Positions 43,850 through 54,074 of a DNA stretch of 64,000 bases are shown piece by piece. This DNA comes from Phosphuga atrata (Eukaryota; Arthropoda; Insecta; Coleoptera; Silphidae). The position numbers and the translations under genes are program-made. The notes under the pieces are model-generated. The model was not told the DNA's origin. It was given only the letters and a program-made list of their open reading frames with translations, and searched no databases. Where the stretch lies: assembly GCA_944588485.1 (NCBI GenBank), contig CALYMW010000255.1, positions 1,364,001 to 1,428,000 on the forward strand, read 5' to 3'. Position 1 is the stretch's first letter. Each line of letters begins with the position of its first letter.

Positions 43850-44600
43850 AATTATATATCTCGGTGTTGTAATCGATAGGAGACTCCCCGTCGCACCCCA
43901 CGTTTACACCGCCTCACTCAAAGTGGGTAAAAAGTATGGGCAATAATCAGTATTGATAACAGTAATGCGAAGAAGTTAGCAACAGAGTACAACGGAAACT
44001 TGGTATAAGGATTTTCAGTGCTCACGAAACCTTTTCGGGGGATGCTGCAATAGTAATTGCGGATACACTCCCCATTAATTGTGGGAATACCTGAACTGCT
44101 AGTGGAAGGGAGAGCTGGACTGTACGAGGAAGGCTGCAACAGGCAACCAAAAACTACAGCAAGAAAGAAGTTGGTAAGAAAATGGCAGAAAAATTGGTGG
44201 GTGTCTGACAAGGGTCAATGGACAAAGCTATTGAACAGATACATCAATAGATGGGTCAAGAGGAAACATAGTGAGCCATACTTCTATATTACCTAATTCC
44301 TCACAGGACACGGTTATACGACTACCTATACCAAATCCGCGATGCCTCAGATGACCTGTGTATCAACTATAGCTAAATAGATTCCGTGATCCACACATTT
44401 TTCGACTGCTGCAGATGGAGCACAGAAAGGCAAAAGTACATAGGCAACATGGAATTCACTCAGGCAAAGTTTTGCAGTATAAGCTAGAAAAGAGAGAACA
44501 TTGGGAGTTGATTGAGATGCTGGTTATAGACATCTGAACAGACAAGGAAGACAATGAGAGACTGAAACTCTCGAGAAAGCCAAAATAAGTACCGGCTTCA
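43850..44600 (+). pseudogene. R1-like LINE, C-terminal fragment
   Basis: YLGVVIDRRLPVAPHV near 43858, SPLIVGIPELLVEGRAGLY at 44065, KLVRKWQKNWWVSDKGQW, NRYINRWVKRKHSEPYFY, FLTGHGYTT and FFDCCRW-like remains near 44400 in several frames. The order matches the R1 C-terminal domain also seen at 20397 and on the minus strand at 45271. Truncated at its 5' side, many lesions. Confidence 0.65.
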
Positions 44601-44665
44601 ATACAGCCATTACACTGAAGATTTGCTGTTCTGGTGCATTAAGTTAGGATGGGTTATGTTGCGGG

Positions 44666-45060
44666 ACGTTAGGAATGAAGCGCGCTTCATTTTTATTAAC
44701 GTTCCGTAACATAACCCAACCTAACTTAAAGGTAACTTAGCCCAACTAGCCTAAACCAATGAAAAACCTGGTTAAACCTGATTAATAGCTGATAAACATG
44801 TTTAACAGCCGATTAAAAGCTCATTAAACGCTGATTACACCTAATTAAAAGCTTATTTGGATAATGTCTCACTGCGAGATATGAAAGTTGATCTAAATTC
44901 AAATTATAAAAAGTACTTAAATCATACGGATAGAATCATACGGATAAATATCCGATTTATCTTAAATCTTTATATGAATAATGGTGGTTATGTACACAAC
45001 TCTATTATACGTATGCGACTTTCCACAACAGTTACTATGGTGGTGGTACGAATAAATCTA
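44666..45060 (+). repeat. Dispersed repeat RepG, copy 2
   Basis: 44666-44905 matches 20035-20310. It opens with the perfect 18-bp palindrome AATGAAGCGCGCTTCATT (44674-44691), with ACGTTA before and TAACGT after as outer arms. The CTGATTAA-type minisatellite is at 44775-44865. 44906-45060 is additional AT-rich sequence not present in copy 1. Nearby 45100-45118 has GACAGACAAGACT, similar to the end of copy 1. Confidence 0.75.
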
Positions 45061-45269
45061 TATTAGATATAATTTAATTCAGGGACCAATGTCGACAGAC
45101 CAGCCAGACAGACAAGACTTTTTATTTAACGGGACATAGCAATAAGCACCAATCGGTTAACTTGTCAAGTGGACCCCTGAACTCTTCGAGCATCTTGGAA
45201 CGGCTTCACGCATAACGACAAGATGTCGTTGTATTAGTTTGGCCTTACATCCCCCTTCCACGTCTATTG

Positions 45270-46700
45270 ATTAGGGGTTCAGGTTCAGTTTCTTTTTGCT
45301 CTCGACTTGGAGTCGTTTCCTCTCGTCCTGCTCTTTTAATATCATGATGTTTGTTATCATATCGGTTGTTATTACCCAGATGTTCTCCGACTTAATCATA
45401 TGGTCGGTTAGGCCTATGGGCTCTAGTTTGAGGTGAGTTTTCTTTTCCCACGTTTCTCTCTCTGGTATCCATCTATGACAGTCGAAGATGGTGTGTCGAA
45501 CGCTATCATCAAGGCCACAGTATTCACAGAGACTATCGGTTGCCCTGCCCATGTTATGCAGGTAGTCCTTAAAACAACCATGACCGCTTAGCACTTGTGT
45601 AAGGTGGAAATTCGTTTCACCATGCTTTCGTGACACCCATCGCTCGACATCAGGTATAATAATTGTCCCCTGATCGATAGCTGCCACTCTTTTTGCCATG
45701 CCTTATACGTTTGCGTCCTGGCGGCTTTCTTTTTATCGCTCTTTGTGTAGTCGTCGCTTGTTCTAACTCGGTACAGTTCCTCTCTCTCACACTATAAGCT
45801 CAATTGGTACTATGCCAGCGATTACAAGTGCGGCCTCCATTGAGACTGTTCGGTATGCACTGGACACACTCAGTGCCATTTTCCGTTGAATTAGCGATAA
45901 CTTGTGTCTGGTCGATTTCTTCTCCATAGCAATTGCCCATACCGGAGCTGCGTAGAGCATGGTCGAATGTACCACCGAGCATAGCAGCCTTCGCTTGCTG
46001 CTTTTGGGGCCACCGACGTTGCATTAGTTTGTCTAATGCTGCAGCGGTTTTGAACGCTTTATCTGCGATTGCGATAACGTGGTTTTTAAATGATAGACAT
46101 TTGTCGATCGTTACACCCAGGTATTTAATTGATTCTTTCGGGACTATCTTTTCTCCCTTTACAAGGAAAGTAATGGGACCGATTTTTCTGAATCCTCTTA
46201 GCAGCACTGCCGCTGTCTTCTCGGGAGCCAATTCTAGTCTCTTTCCTTCCATCCAATTACCAACTTGATCTATAGCTGCATTTGCTCTGAGCATTATTCC
46301 CCTTTCTGTTTTCCCAGTCACTACCTAAGCTAGGTCGTCAGCAAAGCCCACGATCTCCACTCCCTCCGGCAATTTGAGTCTGAGGACTTCATCGTACAGG
46401 ATTTTCCACAGTGTCGGGCCCAGAACCGAGCCCTGTGGAACACCACTGCTGACTTCGCGCTCTTCTCTTGAGTTCTCTGCTTGCAGAATGATTTTTCTAT
46501 TTCTTAAATAGCTCCTGATTAATCGCAGTAGATACGGTGGTATGCCCTTTTTGCCAGTTCCCCCAAGATGTTTTGCCATGATGCAGAATTAAAGGCATTT
46601 CTAACGTCGAGTGTTATAAGTGCACATAGCTTTTTCGTTCTTTGTGAACCTTCTTACGCTTTTCTCGCCACTTCGACGACCTTATCTATAGCATCTACTT
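45270..46700 (-). pseudogene. R1-like LINE, RT and C-terminal domain
   Basis: Minus strand from about 46640: LITLDVRNAFNSASWQNILG, GIPPYLLRLIRSYLRNRKI, REVSSGVPQGSVLGPTLWKI, VEIVGFADDLA (FADD intact) then TAG. Next NWMEGKRLELAPEKTAAVLL, YLGVTIDKCLSFKNHV, YAAPVWAIAMEKKSTRHKLS, SSAYRTVSMEAALVIAGIVP, RWVSRKHGETNFHLTQVLSG, HGCFKDYLHNMGRATDSLCE and CGLDDSVRHTIFDCHRW (R1-type knuckle). Three or four frame breaks. The endonuclease is missing. The element ends near 45270 without a clear tail. Confidence 0.8.
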
Positions 46701-46849
46701 AAACCTGTCTCTAAAAAACCTGTCTCTAATGCCTGCCTTATTCTTTGTAGTAGTTGCTAGGAGTCTAGGAGCTTTCCTGCTACATCTAGTAGACAGGCTA
46801 GACAGAAAAAAAACCAAATCATCTTAGAAATAATTTACAAAAATAGTCT

Positions 46850-49800
46850 TTAATTCAATGATTCTATTAAAATTAAGCGTTATATTTGATAACTGATCGC
46901 ATATCTGGTGCAATATCAAGTTTGTTACGATATTTGGTTTTTGTCGCAACATACTTTGAAAACCCAGCTTCACACAAATAAGTGGTTGCAAACGGCAATA
47001 GAACTCGAACAGCCCGTTTCGACAAATTTGGATATTAATCGAATACATCTGACCAGAATACTATTAATGAAACTGTTCTAAATTTGGCTTCTAATAGTGT
47101 ATCCGAACTCAATTCAATCAAATTTTCATAATCCATGGAATGAAATCCTTTTGCTTTTTCTTTTATTTTAAATGAATTTTGTACCCATGTAATTATCTTC
47201 ATTCTCTAGGTTTGGAAAGTAACAATCTCTATAAAATTTCACTTAAAACACAATTTACAATATACATAATTACAACACAATACACAATTTACAATATATA
47301 AATAAATTACAATGTTAGGAAGGAGTGAGTAACAGGCTCACGAGTAATCGGAGTCCAATAACAACCCAACACCTTAGATATTGCAAGACATGTGGACATT
47401 GTTGGATATCAATCCAACGATAACCGACAGAAACAAATGATTAGAGGCTTATTTCATCCAGAATAGTGGGGTGAAATTTAAGGAAGTGCTTCAGGCTAAT
47501 AAGGGAACAATTGAAAATATCAGGACAGTCTGAAAGGAAGCGTTGGTTTAGGTAATTGTATTGCGTGGAGAGACGTGTGAGGGGGGAATATTTCGCTGAG
47601 TTCGTATGGAAACGCGTCAGACGGTAGGTTCGGGGTATGCGGGAAATTATTGTGGGACAGTTAAGATTTAAACGGGACAGTAGGTAGGGACAATCAATTT
47701 GATTGTTATGTAATTTAAATAAAAATAACAAATCGCGCTCAGTAGGCCTGACATGTAATGGGGTAATACATGGTACCTCGGAGGACGGAAACCAACGTGA
47801 TAGAAAATTAAGGAATTTTCGTTGGATTTTTTCGAGACGTTGCGTGTATACAGTATATTGAGGGGACCAAACACAGGATGCAAATTCCAGTATCGACCTG
47901 ATCAGGGTGTAGTAGAGGGTAAGGTAGACGTTTATCGAACAGAAACTTGCAGTAGCCCTGATTATAAATCCCAGTGATCTGTTCGCTTTTTTTATAATGT
48001 GCTCAGAGAAACATAACTTCTCATCAAATAAAATGCCCAGGTCCTTAATCGAGGTAACCCTCTTAATTGGAGTACCACAAAAGCCATAGCTGTATGCGAG
48101 AGGTGTCTTTTTTCTGGTATAAGATATCACCGAGAAGTTTCCACTGTTTAGACGAAGTTTGTTTTTAGAGCAGTACGTCGCGAACTCATCCAGATCTGCT
48201 TGCTAAAGTTTTGCATCGTTGATATTGCGTATTTTACTAAAGATCTTTATATCGCCAGCATAGATAAGAAGCCTAGAGTTCTCAAGGTAGGCGACAACAT
48301 CGTTAATGTATATTATAAATAGCAAGGGTCCTAGATGAGAGCCTTGGGGGACACCTGACGACACGGCACAAACTCTTTGAAGTATACCCATTAAGTGTAA
48401 CCGTCTGTGAGCGACCTGACAGGTAGGATCTAAACCAATTCAACAGATTTTCGTGTAAGCCAAGTTGCTCAAGTTTAAGGAGCAGTATCTGATGATCTAT
48501 GCTCTATGCTATCGAAGGCTTTGCTAAGATCTGTATAGATAGCATCAACTTGCGCTCCGTCGTCCATAATCGTCAGAATATAGTCTGTGAAACACAGCAT
48601 ATTCGTTCGATCGATCTGCTTCATAAAACCATGCTGTTCAGGGGCGATATACGGATTGATGTGAAAAATAATCCTGTTATAAACGAGTTTCTCTAGGATT
48701 TTGTTGAAAACGCATTATTTAGATATTGGTCGATAGTTCGCTAGCAAATTCTTATTACCCGTTTTGTAGATGGGGATTACATGGGCTTTTTTCCATAGTG
48801 TTGGGCAGCAACCCGAGCGCAGAGACTGATTAAAGATCAACGTTAACGGAGTGCACAACGAGGGAGCGATCAGCTTGACGAAGTGGGCCGGAATTCCATC
48901 GGGGCCGGAACCTTCCTTCGCATCGATTTTCGAGTACGCTGAGTACTTCAGTCTCGTCGAAGCTCAGTATATTTAAGTTTATGTTGTTAAATATTGTATT
49001 TACCATGAAAAGGCAACCAATTTATCTTTTGCCTGTAATATGTGGACTTGTTTTCCATGCAGAGCCAAACATAATGCGTTCAATTTTCCAAATATATCAG
49101 CAAAGTATGCAAGTGTAGATAGCCAAGTTATGTTACTTAATCTGTCTAATAATTTAAATTTATGAGCAATAAAATACACCAACAGTTCCCTTCGCAATTC
49201 AAATAATCGCATAAGCATTTTAATATCTAACTTCCGTATGAAGAAGTAAAGTCGTGTGAAGACTACCCATATCTTCGCACATGGCTTTGAAAATACTTGA
49301 TTCCAATGGTTTACTTTTGATAAAATTAATAATCTTCACTGTTTCGTTTACAACAGATTTAAATGTCACTGAAATCCTTTTTGTAACTAATGCATATCTG
49401 TGAAGAATGCAATGAGTACTGTTACAATTTGTTGCAACATTTCCGTACTATCCGTGCTATAGCAGCACTCACTTTTCCTGTCATTGATTTTGCTCCATCG
49501 CTGCATACTTCAATACATTTTTCCCAGTTAATTTCATGCGCTGTCATAAAATTATCAATGCAGTTAAATATATTCTCGCCAGTGATGTTAATGTTCACAC
49601 TTTCACATAAAAGCAAATCTTCTTCAATTTTTTGTTAAAATCACACTGAACGCAAACAAGCAAAATTGCTAATCCAGCAACGTCTGTGGTCTGTGGCTCA
49701 TCTAGTTGTAATACATAAGCGTCACACGCCTGCAACCGTGAAATAAGTTATATTATAGTATTGTTAGAAAGAAACGCACTTTCAAGTTGTTTACTATACC

Positions 49801-50360
49801 CTTCGCCCAATACACACGAAACGATATCTTGAACGCAAGGTTTAATAAGTGCTTCTCCAATAACATATGCTTCGCCTGCTACAGCAATGCGGTAAGATAC
49901 TTTATACGACGCTTCCGTTATCTTTTGATTATCTGTTTTGAATTTTCTTACCATAAAACTCCTGGAATTATTTTGGCTTTCTAGTTTTCTTTTAAAAAAA
50001 GAAATATCTTTTCCTTTGTCTCTTGGGTTATTTGTTTCTAAGTGCCTCAGAAGTTTTGCTGGTGCTAAGGAGCTGTTTGCCAATATTTTGTTTCAATGCA
50101 AACAAACCGCATCAAGAGTCACCAGTACTAGTAAATCCAAACGACAGGTAACTAGTACCATATTTACGTCTTTTCGTGGATACCACCTGTCCAAAATTTG
50201 AAGAAGACAGAGTTGGAAGATGAGGCTGTAGGTGAACGAATCCGGAAGTTGATAGCATTGCAGGTTCCAGAATGCATGAATCCGTAGATTCAGCGATTTC
50301 TCCATTACAACTAACAAGGTCAGTTTTCTTTAACGAGCCATATTTTAACAATCGGTCCAT
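46850..50360 (-). pseudogene. hAT transposase, ZBED5/Buster-like, split by a LINE
   Basis: Minus strand. Start MDRLLKYGSLKKTDL at 50360, then TKRRKYGTSYLSFGFT. The BED finger reads CLH-stop-NKILANSSLAPAKLLRH, where TGA replaces a codon expected to be Cys. Then KGKDISFFKRKLE, SYRIAVAGEAYVIGEALIKP and VLGEGYSKQLESAFLSNNTI. 49616-49422: MLLCESVNINITGENIF, CIEVCSDGAKSMTGK. 49218-49000: LFELRRELLVYFIAHKFKLL, WLSTLAYFADIFGKLNALC. The LINE at 47240-48985 intervenes, and the dimerisation end (RVLLPFATTYLCEAGFSK, TKTKYRNKLDIAPDMRSV) is at 46880-47030. At least four frameshifts. Confidence 0.8.
47240..48985 (-). mobile_element. Jockey-like LINE, RT region, inside the hAT transposase
   Basis: Minus strand: GSGPDGIPAHFVKLIAPSLC, NQSLRSGCCPTLWKKAHVIP, LLANYRPISK, EKLVYNRIIFHINPYIAPEQ, HGFMKQIDRTN, YTDLSKAFDSIEHR (then a frameshift), AVSSGVPQGSHLGPLLFIIY and LLIYAGDIKIFSK (YADD now YAGD). 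Then from 48130 SYGFCGTPIKRVTSIKDLGI, LYYTLIRSILEFASCVWSPQ and a C-terminal domain to 47441 with no stop. The left edge has an A-rich AATTTACAATATAC-type repeat. The target duplication is not resolved; about 20-60 transposase residues are missing at the joint. Confidence 0.75.
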
Positions 50361-50559
50361 TATGAGGGCAATTCTTTTTTATAGAAAAAAAATGTCAAAA
50401 AGGTTAAGAGTATAATGAATAAATTAAAAACTATTTACAGTCCTACCTGATTTATAAAAGCACATGTAAGGTACTTAAAAAGCAAGTTATGTAAGATTTA
50501 AAATAACAGCCTAACTCACGATCATAGTACGAAAATCAACTGATTGCTACAAGAACCGT

Positions 50560-52340
50560 TCTCTCAATGAGGATAACCAATTCACAAAGTGAGAGCGAAA
50601 ATCAATACAATATCATAACAGCACACCGAGCAGTTCAAATAATGGGCTTGCCAAAGCTCAAAGAACCGGAATGCTCAAATAGGAAAAAGGCTATAGAATT
50701 CACCTTCGCCGACACAGAAGTGGATATAAGGGACAAAAATACAAGGATAAGGACAATATACTAAGATGATCCAGAAACCCGGGAGTCAATATCACAGGAG
50801 TTAGACCAACCAGAAATGGTGAATTAGTTCTGGAAGTTAATGAAGAAAAGACTGAAAGCCTTAAAGAAATAATTAAACGCAAATTGCCGGATATGGAGAT
50901 CCGCGCCAAAAATACAAACATCAGTGTAAACATTAGAGATCTAGACTCAGTCACCACCAATGAGGAAATAATTGTAGCCCTCCAAGAAGCAGTGGAAATT
51001 AGCAAAGACCAAATAGACATTAAAAACTTGAGACCGGCCTACGATGAGACCCAGGTGGACTGTCTCGTTCCCACAAAAACAGACAAAATAACTCATAAAG
51101 AAGGATAAGATAAAAGTTGGTTGGGTACATTTTAGAGTAGGGGAAAGACTTCAATTGGCAAAATGCCACATATGCTGGAAAATTGGCCATCATAGTACAT
51201 GCGGGCCAGACAGGCAAAACCTTTGCTTTAATTGCGGACAAGAAGGTCAAAAAGCAAAGGATTGCAAGAATCAACTATACTGTCTAATATGCGATACGAA
51301 CGGTCATCGGGCTGATACCGGAATGTGTCCAGGATTCAAGAAAGCTTTGGCGGAGGCAGAGCGTACGACATGGCTAAGAAAAAATGACTAAAATAATTCA
51401 ACACAATGAGATACCGAGGAGCTTATAACTTGCTCATTGCGACGACTCTAGCACTCCAAAGGGACATACTACTCGTAACAAAAAATTGATTGACCACCCT
51501 AACTGGTTCACGGATAATAAAAAAGACACAGCCATTGGAGTCATTAACACTAAGATACCTGTCTTAAAAACAGGAACTGGACCTGGTTGCATCTGAGTTG
51601 ACTTGCAGCAGTTTATTACATACAGCTGCTACTTCTCTCCAAACGAAAACATAGAAAAGCTAGCAGAAACAATAGGAGAACTAGGTCAGAACATACGACG
51701 CAAGGGGAGACTGGGGACTTTAACGTCAAGGCTCCAGATTGGGGATCCCAAAGCTGGATAAGAGAGGCGACTTGGTCATGGACCGGGTAGGTGAACTAGA
51801 CCTTGTTTTACAAAACAAAGGAGCTGTGTGCACCTGCGTTAGAGGAAATTCCCAATCCATAATAGACTTTACTCTCTCAACAATAAGCCTATCCAATATG
51901 ATCCAATACTGGAGGGTGCTCGAGAGAGAAAGCCTAAGTGATCATCGATACATTCTGTACAGCGTAAAAGAAGGTACGAAACAGATACGCCAGAGAAAAA
52001 TTATAGGATGGAATCTAAAGAATCTTGATAAGGAGAAAATGGCAACAAATCTTGCAATAGAAATAGAACGAAAACACAAACGAAGCGCGGATACGCTAGT
52101 AGACGTAATGACGACGGCATGTGACGCTACTCTATTAAAGAAAAGAGAACCAAATTTGGTGTTTTGTTGGAACGATGAAATTGCTAGATTGAGGGCTGCA
52201 TGCGTCGCTGCAAGAAGTAAATTCCAGATAGCAAATAAATTAAAAATGGGATGCCGAAGACCTGAAAAAACTCTACAAGAAATCAAAAAAGGATCTGCGA
52301 GACCTAATAAACAAGTCAAAACGGTCTTCAAACAGAAATC
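50560..52340 (+). pseudogene. R1-like LINE, ORF1 knuckles and AP endonuclease
   Basis: ORF1 end: RAKNTNISVNIRDLDSVTTN (50900), then three knuckles in 51155-51391 with CHICWKIGHHSTC, CFNCGQEGQKAKDC and CLICDTNGHRADTGMC. Endonuclease from about 51480: SCYFSPNENIEKLAETIGEL, GDFNVKAPDWGS near 51715 (in a shifted frame), LDLVLQNKGAVCTCVRGNSQ, SIIDFTLSTISLSN and ESLSDHRYILYSVKEG (SDHR catalytic end intact). Then an RT-leading segment IARLRAACVAARSKFQIANK. The element stops at about 52340 where R2 sequence begins; the RT is absent. Confidence 0.75.
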
Positions 52341-52795
52341 ATCTTGCCCAAGCTTCTCTACTGTTTCAGTAGTCCTGGTACGCCCGGTGAGGTTCTCAGA
52401 GAGGTCGATCGTTTGATTAAACGGTTGGTTAAGTGCATTTTGCACCTTCATGTGCACACTCCAGATCAATTCCTGTACGCGCGCATCACGTATGGCGGGC
52501 TTGGTGTCTTTGAGTTGAGAAGAGAGATACCACAATTCTTCTTGAGGCGGCTCTATTCTGTAGCCGTTCTTGACAACCCAGTTGCCGCTGGTTTCAGTGT
52601 AACTCCTGAGTTCCTTAAACTACGCGATCGGTCCGACTTTCTGGGCATATCAGACCTGACGTCTATTGGAGCATTAACTCCAATTTCAGCAATGGGCTCG
52701 AGACTGTTTAAGACGAATCTTGTAATAGGCGTTGACTGCGCAAACCAACGGCCAACGGGGTGTACTGGTATGGATTTTGTTTTTGCAAGATACTC
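52341..52795 (+). pseudogene. R2 retrotransposon C-terminal fragment (copy R2-h)
   Basis: PKLLYCFSSPGTPGEVLREV, DRLIKRLVKCILHLHVHTPD, GGLGVFELRREIPQFFLRRL, NPVAAGFSVTPEFLKLRDRS and AMGSRLFKTNLVIGVDCANQ, ending GMDFVF, in a single open frame. It corresponds to the same protein region as 1700-1920 and 2840-3130. It lacks the knuckle and nuclease. Directly joined to the R1-like element on the left; non-coding AT-rich sequence follows to about 53080. Confidence 0.75.
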
Positions 52796-53152
52796 TATAT
52801 CCTCCTGCTTTGTTTTTGAGCACTTAGATGCCACATGTAAAATGTTTTCTCATGCTGAATCTCATGCATCGAATTGACTCACTCTTAGAAACTGCTCCAT
52901 CACACTTAGCACACTTGACAGCAATACTTTATTATTGTATATAAATTTTATGTAAACTATTTTTTATAAAGTTTTACATCTACTACCTAATTCCATCTAG
53001 ATGTTTTTACCTTAAGTTTTGAATAGTTCGTTCTTCGTAAGTTATAAAACTCAGTGCACGTAAAGATTTGATTATAAATCGGATAAACTTATTTGCGAAT
53101 CCTGTGTGATTCAAATCATTTGCTGCTTTGCATGTTGTTTAGTTTGGCTAAC

Positions 53153-53465
53153 CAGAGCCGTCCTTAGACTGGGGCGAGGGCCCCGCTGGCTTGCGAGCCC
53201 CCGCAGTCCCTGGGCCCCGCTCTTTGAGGGCTTTTTTGTTTTTCATTATTTTTTGCTTTACTACTAAGTAAAGATAGGTTTTTTTACTTTTTTTATTTTT
53301 CTTGTGCAAAACAAGTAAACAATACTTATTATTCTTGTTTTGTCATTACAATTAAATTTCAAAATCCAATATTATTTTGTTCATTTTAAATTATAAAAAA
53401 AAATATCCAAGGGGCCCCAAAATTATTTTTTGCCCTGGGCCCCGCATTTTCTACGGACGGCCCTG
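53153..53465. mobile_element. Non-autonomous hAT element (MITE), 313 bp
   Basis: Ends CAGAGCCGTCC (left) and GGACGGCCCTG (right; reverse complement CAGGGCCGTCC). TGGCTAAC is duplicated at 53145-53152 and 53466-53473. An 8-bp duplication with CAGRG ends is the hAT signature. Inside are GGGGCCCC-type words near both ends and a T/A-rich middle; no coding. Copy A of the surrounding repeat has the site unoccupied (about 43567-43580). Confidence 0.9.
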
Positions 53466-54074
53466 TGGCTAACAATAAGTATATAGAATCTCGGACAAAG
53501 TATTTTAAATTATAAAACCAACAAAGTTCTGTACGCGCTACGCAAGTTTGTTACTAACAGCCGGAAGTTTGATATTCGGTTGGATTGATCAACTGCTTTG
53601 ACAATAATTCCATTTTTTATGTGAACTCGACTTATTTTACTCGTAGGGACGTCAACGTGCTGCTAACTTCCAGTTCAACTTACTTTAAAAAAATCTGCAA
53701 ATTAATTACAAAACTCATAATGTATCAGTTCAATTTAACAAAGTTGAACAGAGGCAGGTTTTTTCTATGATATAACTATAAATGACTAAACAACGAGTCA
53801 AAAATATCTGAACGACATAATATCCCATGATCAATATATCAACAACACCAACACGTAATAAAATAACACGGTCAAAAATAACAGACGAAAAAATACACCT
53901 CGAAAATATCTCAACAACCAACATATGTCTCACGTGGAAAATATCACAACAAAATCGTTATTTCCTTGACATATTTTATGATGTGAAATTTTTGACGCGT
54001 TGTTTAGTAGCGCGGTGTTTTATCCGCATAACGTAACTAGGCCTATGCAAGTGTTGGCGAGCCTGGTTTATCAA

